From the NCBI GenBank assembly GCA_963971405.1, contig OZ020486.1, forward strand, positions 39,827,419 through 39,891,418: DNA of 64,000 bases, written 5' to 3'. A program made the position numbers and the translations under genes. Position 1 is the stretch's first letter. Each line of letters begins with the position of its first letter. Below are positions 31,388 through 44,400 of the stretch, in pieces. Under the pieces are notes generated by a model. That model worked only from the letters and a program-made list of their open reading frames with translations, did no database searches and was not told the DNA's origin. Origin of the DNA: Psococerastis gibbosa (lineage: Eukaryota > Arthropoda > Insecta > Psocodea > Psocidae).

Positions 31388-32655
31388 TTAAGACTGGAAT
31401 TTCGTGGGAACATTTTTATTCTGGGGTTTCTGCTGAGGTCGTGCTGAATTTGCGCTAGGTTCCTTTCGTAATGTAGGCCCTTGTCTAAGACGCTGATTTT
31501 CTGCAGGCTTTACATCCGTTGTAGGAGGTTCGTAAGCTGCATTGACTTGCTGTCGTTGAGGCTGCTGAAGCTGCTGCCCTTCATCCGAATATTCGCTGGA
31601 AATTTGTCTTCTCCCTTGATCTGGTGAGTTCTGACTAGGCTGCTGATAGTGTTGATTTGAATCGTAATTTTCCTGTTTGTTCGGAAATTTTGTTTGCGGA
31701 CCAACAGATTCATTAGAGGAGGTACTTCTTTGACCTGTTTGTTCAAGCTGGCCTTGGTATCCAAGAGGGCTGCCTCCACCTCTTACTTGAGTTTTATCAG
31801 AAGTCATGTACCCTTCTGGACTGCTCTTTCGGAGTTGCTCTTGACCCTGATAGCCTTGTGGATTTCCTTGATGGGAACTTCTGAGAGACTCTCTGGAAGG
31901 AGTGCGATTTCGAAGGATTTCTGCGTCTTGCCTGTAATTGTCTTGACTTTGTGCATATGGTTCAATTCTGGTTGCGTAACCCTCCTGTTGAATATTGCCA
32001 CCATAATGTTCTGTATCATCATATTGTGGTACATTGTCCTCGGGTTGATATCGATCGTGACTATCGTTGGTTTCTTGAACATTATAACCCATTTCTGTTG
32101 GTTGATATTGTTCCTGAGACTGATATGGTTGCTGGTAGGGTTCACTATCTCTATAATCCTGTTGATACTTATTTTGATCATTCAGATGTGGCTGATCATT
32201 CAAACCTGATTGATATTGGTTGTCCGAGTAGGTTGGAGGATAATCTGTCTCTTGTTGTATAGGCGAGGCATATTCTGGGGGTGTGGTTCTTTGCTGCATC
32301 TGTAGTCTTGACTCTCTGCGCTGCAAGGGACTTTTCCGTGATTCTTTTCTAACAAGAGGACTTTCACTTCTATCTCCTCTAGAGCTAGATCTACTTAAAA
32401 CAGGATTAGTATTATCTGCCATGCCACTCCTTGAATCCGGTCTGGTTGGAAAAACTGGTGCTGGTGCTCCTTCTATAGTGGATTCAGGTAGGGTGTGAAG
32501 CTGCGGTTGAAATGGCGATGGGCTAGGTTGCCTTTCTTCTGGTTGGTGATATGGTGCTGGTTCTTGATTATGTGTTTGTGGTTCTTCTATATTGTGCTCT
32601 TCATACGTTACTGGCTGCTGAGGATAGTGCTCTTCTAGATTATCAGTGACTGCAC
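31388..32655 (-). CDS. Last exon of the SDCCAG8-like gene: 422-residue disordered tail
   Basis: The acceptor ttcatctacag at 32656 joins in frame (phase 1) to the exon at 34994-35079. The exon encodes about 422 residues rich in Gln, Tyr, Pro, Ser and Asp with no coiled-coil pattern. Tyr-Gln repeats (YQQPYQSQEQYQP), Ser/Arg patches (SRSSSRGDRSES) and RxxS/SP sites recur, and it ends in QNKNVPTKFQS. This is typical of an intrinsically disordered, possibly phosphorylated region. Human SDCCAG8 has no such tail. Splicing phase supports that it belongs to the same transcript. Confidence 0.75.
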
Positions 32656-35600
32656 CTGTAGATGAAATAAATAAATAAGGAATTGTGAACTGGCAGGTAG
32701 GCCTATAATAGAGTAGGTAAGCTATATTTTCAGCATCAAAATATCTTAAGGATATTATCTCTTTATTTTGTCCTTCATTTTTTACCACTTTTAGTGGCGT
32801 TTGAACAATTTTATGGGGTCAGAAACTAACGGAAACTAGTATTACACTATAGAGATATAATGGGGGGGTTTTGTAGCCTATTGTGATAAAATGTATCATA
32901 TTGAGCACAGAGAAAACCATCAACCATGAAGATCAATCTGATGCCTCTGCGAATTCGCCTGTCTCACAGTACGCATCAAATCAACATAAGAATAGTATTT
33001 TTTTTCTTCTGCTTCTGGGCACCACATGGGGACTATTTCTCAGTGTAGCTTCAATAAATATTATTCTAACACGGTCAATCAGACCCAGATGTAAAATATC
33101 CTATGTTAACTGCACGTCTATAACCGAAATTATTCAACCAAAGTTCATATAATTTTCATGTCAGTGTTAATGTACCTAGTCTCGCCATACCTTACAAACA
33201 TTTTGTTAAATTAATCCAAAATTAAGAAAGCAATAGATCGGAAATGTTTAATATTTAATAATCAATATTTCAGCACTTAAATACAAAAAAAAAATATTCG
33301 AAATGGCCGCTTCTAGCTTTCACACAGGCCAAAAGACGGTGGGACCATTCACCTATAGCGGCACGCAATGTTTCTTCGGGTATTTCTGCTACTACTGCCA
33401 CTAGCGATTCTTTTTAGAGAATCCAGATTTCGATGGACCCTAGAACAGACCTTGGCCTCCAAGATTGACCACAATTTATAGTCCAGGGGGTTGAGGTCTG
33501 GGCTAGCTGAAATCTTGCTCCTTTATAAATGCTGAGCTGGTATGTTCCGAGCTAGCCACTCTTGAGAACTCTTTTCCTTGTGTGCTGGTGCAGAATCTTG
33601 CTGGAAGACCCAGAGCGTGTCGCCAATAAGGTAGCGCTAAGGGGTTTCACAACTGGCTCAAGTACAGTTTCTTGGTAAACTTTGACGCTTTTTTCACAGA
33701 AATGAAGCGCTGTGACGCCTTTGCAGGACACATCCCACCAAACCATCACTGACGCTGGATGGTGACCTCGTATAATCCTCAGAACAATATTTTTCGCTTC
33801 TTGAGATGTCCTTGCGTACACATTGTCATTATTTTCGTTGAAATATTCTTCCACAGTGAAATTTTTTTCATCTGTGAAGAGGATGTTTTCATGGCTATTT
33901 TGAGCGTGCCATGAAAGTAATACCTTAGCTCTTTGTAGCCGCATTGCTTTCAAACGGGCCATAAGGAGATGGCCCACTGACCGACGATAGGCCTTCATGC
34001 CTAAGTCATCCCTGATGATACGGCAAATGCTTCTTGCCTATATCGTCGTCTCCCGGCTCATCACATTCTGATTCCGCGTGGGTTTTCGCCGCATGCGCTC
34101 CCTGATCACTTTGATGGCGGCTGGAGTCCTTTCTGTCCGGGGGCGTCCAGTTTTTCTCCTGTCTTCAATGCTTTGGGTTTCATTGTGTCGTTTGATGGTA
34201 CGATATACAAAATTTCTTGAGGAGAGCCGAGGAGTGAGCATCTTGAAAATTTGACTAGGAGTGTGGCCAAATTTGAACAGCGCAATTACTACCACCCGGT
34301 CCTCTTTGTTCCCTCGTAAGTCAGCCATTTAAAGTTGTATTTTGGTGATATTTTAATATTTTGTGCATAAAATGATAAACTTTGAGAATCATTCATTTAT
34401 TTAAACAAGAGTGTCTACTTCATTAATTTATTAATATTACAAACTTTGTAACAGAACATATGGCGAGACTAGGTACCATATAATACTGCAATGTATTGCA
34501 GGTCAACAATGCTGCATGCATTCCAATGCGTGTTTGCATAAATAAGAGTATTTTACAATATACCAATTTAATTTAATTGTCAGGTGGTTTGTTGATTAAT
34601 GGAATAACAGATGAAATTACACAATTCATTCATTCAATTCATTCATTCATGGTATGTCCATGGTATTTGCATAACGTTGATAAATCGGTGGCATGGTGGT
34701 AGCGTGCTTGTATTGTACTTGTGCGAGTCTCTATAGTCCATACACTATGCGATCAAAGATGTGTCGTGGCTCAACACCAGTACTATATATAAGTTACTTA
34801 GTGAGGTGACTAAAGAGGTTATTCAGATATTCATTGAAATACTTAATTGCATGCAATTAATAAAAGAAAAATGGGATACAGTACCCTACGGTACCATAAT
34901 TTTATTTTAATCAGTATATTAAGAATGACATTGATACAGCCGATACAGGTAGTGTTTTTTTATATTTAGGTAGCCTACATGTAATTCCCATACCTTCTTG
35001 CCACTGCCTTGAAGAAATGGAATTCTCCAGGCGACCGGTCAGGAACTCTAAATTATTTTGTAACTCTGCCATCTCTTGTCTGGAACAAAAGTAGACCAAA
35101 TACACTCCTCAAAAACTCCTGGAGTATTTGATAAATAGATACTTGTTGGGGGTAAGGGTACAGTACATGTGGTGAAATCTTCAAAACAATCAACTTTCAG
35201 TAATGAGAAACCAATTCTTTCACAATCGATAGGCCTAAAAACTTTGGGGTACCCCCTTCCTCTTCAAACCAGGCATGGAAAAAATCAGATAGGAGCTATT
35301 GTATTATTGCATGGAAATGTTGTATTTTCTCTCATTTCTAGTTCAGGTGCAGTGTATTGCATAGAGTACGAGTAATGTAATTAAGCTTATGCAATATTTT
35401 TGGGGCTTTTGCTACAAACAACAGCGCCATCGGCTTAGAACGTGAATGAACTGTTTCTGGTAGAAACTCGTATATTATGAAAGTGCATTATTATAATTAT
35501 ACCGTAATATATATTATAATTGTTTCTCAAAAATACGATACAGTATCTATGTACATTTTAAATAGACTTCTAATCCAGAAGCATTTTTGCTCATCGAAGA

Positions 35601-38399
35601 TGTAATGTTCAGATGAATGACATAAGACGATATACTTACTTACAGTATGCATGTTATGTAGATCAGTTAGGTAGGTACAAATATTTTTGGGTAGGGTCTT
35701 TATGTAATTTGTGATTTTCAAGGGCCCATATTGTATTGGATGCAAGTATGACATTTGAGGCTGACCCCGGGTTCATGTGGTAACACGGTGAAAGCCGTTC
35801 ACACCTGACAAGGTTACCCCGGGAGCTTCTTTGTCTAGCTGCTGCGACCTTCGCCATCAGGTACGTCTGGGTGGGCGGCTCAGTAGGGCAGTAGGGCTAC
35901 AGCCTACAAGCCGTTGGTGGCATGGGGAACTTGTCCGGGGAGTATGAAAATGGCCATAGGTCGACTAGGACTTGCAGAAATCGTTGTCCGTCTAGGTGCT
36001 GTAGCTTGAGTTACGTCTATACTTCATTAAAGCTTTGCTTGATGACAAGTATCGTTAGAAGTCAGGGGTGGCAAAACCATTGCTTCTACTCGGCGATCAT
36101 TAGTCCAAATTTTTACAAATTTGTAAAAGCAGCGAGAATTAAAGTTGTATTATGTATCTCTTGCTAAGATGAACCCGCTAGCCTAATTTTGTTTATCGCC
36201 AAAGTTTGTAGTTTATAAACTATAAACTACCCTAATACTTGAAGTTATTGATGCTTAACATATGGACTCTTATCCCAATGTAAAATGTCAGTGGCAATAT
36301 CTTTTCAGATTGGGGCGGAGTAAGGTTACATTAAGTTCGCTTTTTTTTCGCTTACTCTGGTTATAGAAAGTCCTCATTTGCAACATGGGCTTGCCAATTG
36401 AATTCGTTTAGTTACTCAATAGCACCACATCTCATTGCTTTCTTTAGTTGTTTCTCTTTTAGGTAGCCTACCCATTTTCAACACTTGGGAAATTTATAGT
36501 TTCGCCACTGCACCTGGCTAGACAGACTGTTAGCTACTAAGTACATACTTGTAAGTCATGGATATCCTCAGGGGGATACGCCGGGGAAAGGAGTTGTTCT
36601 GGGAGCAAGGCTTGTAAACTGCAAGATGCAGAGTGCAGCCTCACGGGTCAGAGGTGACAACCAGAGGTGCAGTCATTTGTATAATTTCTGAGAAGGTTAC
36701 CTGTACTGTACTCTCCTAGCATCTTCCTAATCAACTTTATGGCGGCGCAGACATGTTTTGCAAGTTGTTCGACAATCTTGTCACTGTATATGCATCATTA
36801 TTTTTACTGCCTAACTATAGTGTCTTCTAATGGCTTTAGCTCATTGATTGTCTACTGTATGGACCCATTGGCCCATTATATAAATCAAATCAATTTCTTC
36901 AGTCGCTTTAGAGTTTTGCTCAGTATGATGGAGAGGTTTTTGGTGCCTGGAGGCTTTTTTCCTCTCCAACCAAATACGTATACTAGACTTTTCTAACGCA
37001 TACAATAGGCTATTCAGTCTAGTCTAATAAGGGTCCAATGCCTCTTTAGGTAGACCCTTTATCCTTCCGCTTATATCTTTCGAGAGGTGACGTCGGTATT
37101 TGAAACCATCTTGGGTATTTAAAACCGGGTCGGTTGCCATCATTTCCTAGAGCGAGGTTGGGGCTCTATGTCAAAAACATTTTCGTTTTCGCATCAGTAT
37201 GATTCAGTTAGGACAGTGTATGTTTGCTTAAGTGTTTAAAATTAGTAAGCCATTAAGTGGCTCAGAATTATTCCTTGAGAGTTTAGACCTTATACATTGG
37301 TCGTATTTCTTTCAATTTCCTTTCGCGCCATTTTGTTTTAATAGGTAGGGGGCACCACCATACCGATTTTGTGAATTGACAAACAATTTACGGCAGTTTC
37401 CTTTTTTTCTATGTATCTCTTAAAACTTTTAAAGCACACACTAGGCAGATGGTGAATTCTCAGTTTTAAGAATAAGTCAGTGTTTATAGTCGATAATTAG
37501 AGGATAAAGAAAAAATAGGACTTGGCGGTATTTGAACATTGCGATCTACACCTAACTGGGGCCTCATCGTAACAAGCCCCGACAAGTGCAATCATTCTGT
37601 ATCCTCTACTTAAATGCTTTTTTGACATGATTCGTATTTCTAGACAGGTTAGTACACATTCACAACTATCTAACCGAACAGGTTTGTGAGCTTACTTTAT
37701 GCCATTATACATTCTATTACAGTACCTAATACTTATGGTGTTATGGTGTTATATACACACCCTATAATACTGCAATATAATGCATCACGCTTAATAGGTT
37801 AAGTTGTATTTTCCTTTGTTTTTTGTACGTCTGGAATGGATATTTTTCAAAAAATTCATGATGAAATTCAACTCTTTTGAAGGTAACTATACCTAATTTC
37901 CTTCAAACGCTCCATCTATCTATTGTAAACCCATTTCTTTTGAGGAGGAGGTCATGATCCCTTGACCCCCCCCCCCCTCCTTAACCGTGCCTGAAGTTGT
38001 ATATGGCAACATTGTCTCTGTATGTTTCATTATCACTACTGTCAGACTATTGGTTTTATTGGTGCTTTTACTGTATAGACTTGTTTTTCCAGTTTCATTG
38101 CAACGTTGTCTCTTTGTGTCCTAGGCCCTATTATTATTACGTACGTCTATTGATTTTATATATTTGTCTAGGCAAGCCAAAACGAAATTGAGCCCCCCAT
38201 ACACTCCCCGCACGATGATTTATTTTTATTACGGGACCTTGGCCAGGACAAATTTACATGGTGACTGATGAGTTGAGCTGAGACCCTTTGAAGAGCATAA
38301 TTATTGGGATCACCCATGACCCCATTTCCCCACGCGCCATTAGGCTTGGGGACGCCCTGATTATGGTTAAAAAAATGTACTTATTTGGAAGAATAAAGA

Positions 38400-38434
<35 letters not shown>

Positions 38435-41400
38435 TCTTGAGCTGTAAGGGGTTGTAAATATTGTCCACTGTTATGGCAGGTTTTCCACCGACCTCTCATT
38501 GCAGTATGCAAAGACATTGACGTGGTAACAGACATTCAAGACTTAGGCGGGTATTCCAACGACCTCTCATTGCAGAATGCAATTGAAATTTTCGTTTTAC
38601 TCTATGCCATAGTTAAAATGGATCATAGAGTAAAATCACAAACAAACAAACAAAAATTAGAAAATGGCGTCATGGGATATGTTAAATACAAACATTTTAA
38701 TAGATTTCTATAAAAAGAAAAATTCGAATTTCCATCAATGTCATTTGCATTCTGCAATGAGAGGTCGGTGGAATACCCACCTAAGTCTTGAATGTCTGCT
38801 ACCACGTCAATGTCCTTGCATTCTGCAATGAGAGGACGGTGGAAACCCCGCTCGGATACAGATGACCATCAATCTTCAACTTTTCTCAAAATGAGCCTGA
38901 CCAGATAAGATAAGATAGAAACATAAAGTAATATACAAACTGGGTGGCATACATAATAATATGTCGCCCAGTGATTAGAATTTTCCATCCAGTAGCTGCT
39001 GCCACTTTTTATGGAAAAGAAATCAAATTGAAAGGAAGTTTTAAGTTTTGAAGTATAATTGCGCGTATATGCATGCTTCTGTCGCCAACACATCGATTCC
39101 CCGCAAAACCAACCCAAGAAGGTGGCGCAACCTGTGCTTAACTTACGACTGAAAGGTACTTCATTCCATAGTTTTTCAACTATGGCTAGCCTAATTATAT
39201 AGGCTACCTCCTCGTTCATATGCAAATTTTTCATAAGAGACAGAGTTCAGTAGTGTTTTTTGGGCTTACATGTCAAATTGTAAATGTTTTTTTAATGAAA
39301 ACTTGGGGCTCGACTTCTCTTCTTTGTAGCTATGCCTCTGGCCTCTGTATCGAATGAAAAGCAAGTTTGATTACGCCTAGATATTGTGAAAGTTAGGATT
39401 GTCGACCAATGGAAAATCCTTTGAAAAAAGTCTGACAGCATTTGTACACATTGGCTCCTAGCCCATACAAATTATACATGCAACCAGTCCATTACTTTAT
39501 TAAACTACAAAACTATCTACGTGAAATGATACGAACCTTCGAGTGCTTCCTCGGAATGACCTTGACAGAAACATCTACAGTGATTGGTTTTGTCAGGTGT
39601 ACACTACCATTCTCCATGGCATCTCCTATAGTGACAAAAGAAAGGTGAACTAGTCTAACTACGTTACTGTCAAATATTATAAAGAAATTTCATATCCGCT
39701 ACAATGATTGTGAGAAAAATACGTAGGCATACTAAAACAGCGGGCGAACGTCAACCCCATACAATGTTAATTCAAATTACGTACTTTATGTACTTTTGCA
39801 GATAGTTAAACTATATCCAAGTTCTAGTTGCTTATTTTTTGGTTGAATTACAATATATTGTATTGTATTGAATGCCAATTTTATTATCATACTAAAGCAA
39901 TAAAATACTGTAAAACATGATCATCGTACATAGAGTGCGTAAAAATGAAGATGAATATATATTTTAGCCGGGAATGCTTCTGGAAATCTATTGGTCTCAC
40001 TAAGCACCATGTCAATATTAAAATAATAGGTAGGTAATGCTTAATTTGGGGCTAACTACAGTGAGCCATGAAATACAGTACAATGATATAGCATAAACAT
40101 AAAGGGACTATTGATCGTACAATACACAAAAAAATACAATAAGACAGCAACTAAAAATGGCTAGGAAAGTATTTGATCCCCATAAATTTGTCTAGACTAT
40201 AAAGTGTGATGAGATTTCTGTATACGTGTTTATCAGATACAATTAGACTACAGTAAGCTATTAACACGTAAATAAAAAAAATTACTTTTTTTTCATTAAC
40301 TAAGTCAACCTAGCGGAGTTAGGGCTATAAAACCCTCTCTTACACTCTACTAGGAAAGCCCGAATACCCTTCGATGCATGGCCAGAAATGTAGCGTGGGG
40401 GCCCTCGAACCAACAACCTTCCAGGTGAAAGTCGGAGTCTGTACCACTACTCTGGATGTTCTGACATTTGCCTATAAATAGTTATCTATGTGTGCTCGTA
40501 TAACAAAGTGTAGCATATGACATTGAGAGAGAAAAACTATTATTTAGGCGGTTATTCCACCGACGTCAATAGTGATAGTAATGCTGATATTGACGTGGTA
40601 GCAGCCCTTTTTTATACTGTCTTTAATGTCTGCTACCACGTCAATCCCACCATTACTGTCACTATTGACGTCGGTGGAATAACCGCCTTAGATATTGAGA
40701 ACATTGGACAGCTTACTGGTGGTGGATAGTAGCGTCCTCTAACCTCTGTGCCAGGGTCTGACATTGCTGGGTGATTAGGCCCATCGCTTGGGACTGCTTT
40801 TCAACGAGCGCTTCGAGCTCACGCACCGAGTCGCCTGAAACAACCCCAAAGAACCACAAATAGGCCTCATACTGTATATTTCAGATTCTGTATTTAGTGG
40901 CTTGCAATTTGTACTGGTACAATAATTTTGCTTAATGTAGGTATTCACGCAGCAGTAATGCGAATGCTAAGAAGATCCTGCGGTGTAACGCTGAGGGACC
41001 AATGCAGAAACCATGATATAAGGCATGAGATGAGAATCTGTGACGTACAAAAGAAACTAAGAGAAAAGTGGCTGAACTGGTGGGAACGAAGAGGCGAAAA
41101 CCTCCTAGTCAAAAGAGTAATGAACCGGGAGATACAAGGAAGAAGACCACCAGAGAGATCGAAAGTTACACTGAGAAGAAAGATCGCTGGAGATATGAGA
41201 AGTTTCGGGCCCTCAACCGAGGACGCACAGAACAGGACTGTGTGGAAACGCTGATGTCGGGCCGCCGACCCTCCATGAGGATAAGGCGCAGTAAAAGTAA
41301 AAGGAAGTAAGTAAGTAAGTAAGTACGATAGAATAATAATGACCAAAGGGGTTTGATGAATGGCGCAAGAAGAATGGCACTTAGAAGTTTAGAACTAAGA

Positions 41401-44400
41401 ATAAGTTATAACTGAAACAGTACAGTTCTTATACGTGCATGTTCCTGTTAAGAGACAGCCGCAATTGACGTTTTTCGTATCAAAGTCAAATTTCTGGCGA
41501 TCATATAGCCATAAATGAGACGCTATGAAGTAGAAGAATTCCTCCTCCATATTTCAATACGTAGAATTTAGCTGGTACTAACACCGTTTGGCCACAGTTT
41601 GTGAAGGTCCACACTTTTAAAAACTGTGGCCAAACCTTGTTGGTGCCGGCTACATAGCCTACAATGCATTAAAATGTAGAATAGTAATGGCTTATACTTC
41701 ATCTCATTTATGGTTCTACGATCGATTTTTCATTATAAATTCGAAACGTGTACGAAATATGTCTAGGTGTCCGTTTTGCTCAAACATAAAATTGAGTTGG
41801 ATATTAACGAGGGGCTGATTATAAGCTAGAAAAGAGTTCTGCATCAGTTTTGGGTCTCATTCCCCGCAGCGTATTATTTTGAATACTTCGTATGGAACTA
41901 TTGTGTAAGTGGCTAACCATCTAACTTCCGAAATTCTCGATATAATTTAAATCAAATTTGATGAATTCTATGTGTGTTTGATGGGGTTGCTAACAGGGGA
42001 AGCCGTTAAAAAGTGTACCCAAACAAGGTCTGTGCGTACAATATGTTCCCACTAGTGAGGCTTTTCCTTGTTATTGAAATTAAAAGCATAAACAATATAT
42101 AATACATAGCTTGTCTGCAATTATCTAACGTACATTCTGTACAATACATACAAATAGGCTAGTACGATGGAACTGTGTTCTGTTCTACGTTTCACGCCAT
42201 CATCATTGAAAAGCCCCCTTAGTGAAAACAAATTTACACCGAATAATCCAACAAACTGAATTTAACACTGAAGGGCTATTGATCTTGTGAATTAGTAGCT
42301 AATATAATCATAATTAACAAATTTATTGTTTTATTTGGTCATTCTCCGAAATATGAGGATTTACAGTATACAGTACTTTATTTGGCCTACAGTATAGCTT
42401 ATACGTACATACACGTATATGTATATATGGTGTCACTTACTTTTCTTTGGAGTCCCATCGTCGTTGAGTTCCATTTCTCCAATTTTGATTTTGTAAAGGG
42501 TAATCTAAAAGGTTCAAACAAAAAACAATGAACAATAATTGGTTATATATACATCGTACATATAGCTTAAGGGTGCATCGCGGAAGCAGTAGAATTCAGA
42601 GAAAATACCAGCTCCGCGAAAGAGACATCCAAAAAAATTATGAATGTTATTTAAAAAACAATTTAGCACCATTTGAAACATTTGAGCTTTTCAGATCACA
42701 CCTCTTTCAATCAGACCTGGATTTAGGAATAGGCAGAGTAGGCAGCTGGCTAGGGGCCCCAACACGATAGCGGCCCGCAAAATTTAAAAAAAACACGAAT
42801 AAATAAGTAAAAAATGAGTAAATTTCTTTTGACAAAATAATTTTAATTTTTTATTATGGCGGGAAATTTAGTATCTTGGCATAAATTATTGCACCTGACA
42901 GTGACACCGTTACAAAAATGAAATGTAAGGACAAGTATTATGCTCTTATTTTTATTGTTCCCTCTTTTCCTAACATCCTACTATACTATACATCTGCAGT
43001 GCAACAGAAAGGGAATAGCAACGGAGCTGCTTCTTTTGGGAGGGCCCCCACAGTGAAATGTGCCTAGGAGCCTCCGAAGCCTAAATCCGGCCCTGCTTTC
43101 AATTAATCCCTATTTTTTATTATGGTACCTAATTTATGCAAAATTAAATTGTCACCTCTTTATCTTGTGCAGCTATTTGCTCAGACAGACGCATATTGTC
43201 CCTACGCGCTTGCATGACTTCGTTGTCGGTTTTGGTAATCCTCTGCCTTAATGCATTGACTTCCACCTGAAGTCTGGAAGACTCCTGCTTGCTTGCCAGC
43301 TCCGTCCGCTCTCCAGACATACGGCTGCCGTTGAGTTCTTGTTCAAAAGAGTCGCGCTCAGTAAGCACTTTGGTTAGCTCCATTTGCATACTCGCTGCAA
43401 AATGAATTCATCAGTCTTTGATAGCGGTGAAAACGGTTTTACAGAAAAAATCAACAGAAGTAATATTTTTCATAATGATTCCCTGAATCCTGCTGTCTCT
43501 CTATATGTCTGTCTCCGTAAGAATGGTGTGGCGTTAGACCATATAATACTCTAGACACGCCATGTTAGAATTTCCGAGGAACCAACATAAAATGACGTCA
43601 CACACTGGCAAAAGCAGCTGATTTTAGAGGCGCGAACCTACTATGTTCAAGTTTTGTTTACTTTATTAATTAATTGGAGTGAAAGAACATTTTAAACTTT
43701 GGAAAAACTTATTTAATATTCAAATATTCATCTAGAAACTTTTAGCGATCAGTCCGTTATTTTTTCAAAAAATAAACTAGTCACTCGGGTGACCATCCGG
43801 TAACCTAGCAACAAAGTCTCTGTTGCTTAGTAATATGGGCTGTGACGCCATCTGCTGTCAAAAGATAAACTTAATGTTGGTGCCCCAACTTTCTCATGCA
43901 GTGCATCTACTAGAATGCCGTGTCTAGAGTATTGCATGGTATCAGGTTTTGACAATAATGGTAAAGGCGTAAAGCATTTGATTGTAAAATTAATTTGACA
44001 ATGGTAGGCTACAGCCCAGCATGATGCGAGGAGGAGGTTCCGAAGACATGCGAGGAGGAGGTTCCGAAGACATGCGAGGATGCCCTTCAAACCGCGAATG
44101 TTCCTATCCCAACGACCGCCACACGGTCGGCTTCATCCCGTTCGAGGCTGCGTTCCTGCGTCCGGACCCTCTGACCCCCTAAAATGCGATCTTGCCTCAG
44201 GCCCCCCTTTCACAGCCAATGCAGGTAAATAACGATAACAATAACCTATTTTGGTGCTTAACTCCTTCCTGACATTGTCAATTGTAGCTGTCTTGGCAGA
44301 TAGATCCCTTCGCAGATCTTCCTCCATCCGTTGATGTCGCTCGAGCTCCAACTGCAGCTTGGTGGCAGCATCCCTCTGCATTGCCAGTTCAGTGTTCAGC

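Noticed and set aside
31694..32209. 171-codon hydrophobic frame on the plus strand
   Set aside because: Antisense shadow of the Gln/Tyr-rich last SDCCAG8 exon; its hydrophobic look comes from reversed CAA/TAT-type codons.
39540..39640. Possible minus-strand exon (AMENGSVHLTKPITVDVSVKV)
   Set aside because: It would need phase 1 at its acceptor, whereas the flanking SDCCAG8 exons require phase 2, and its donor is poor. No other gene is evident to own it.
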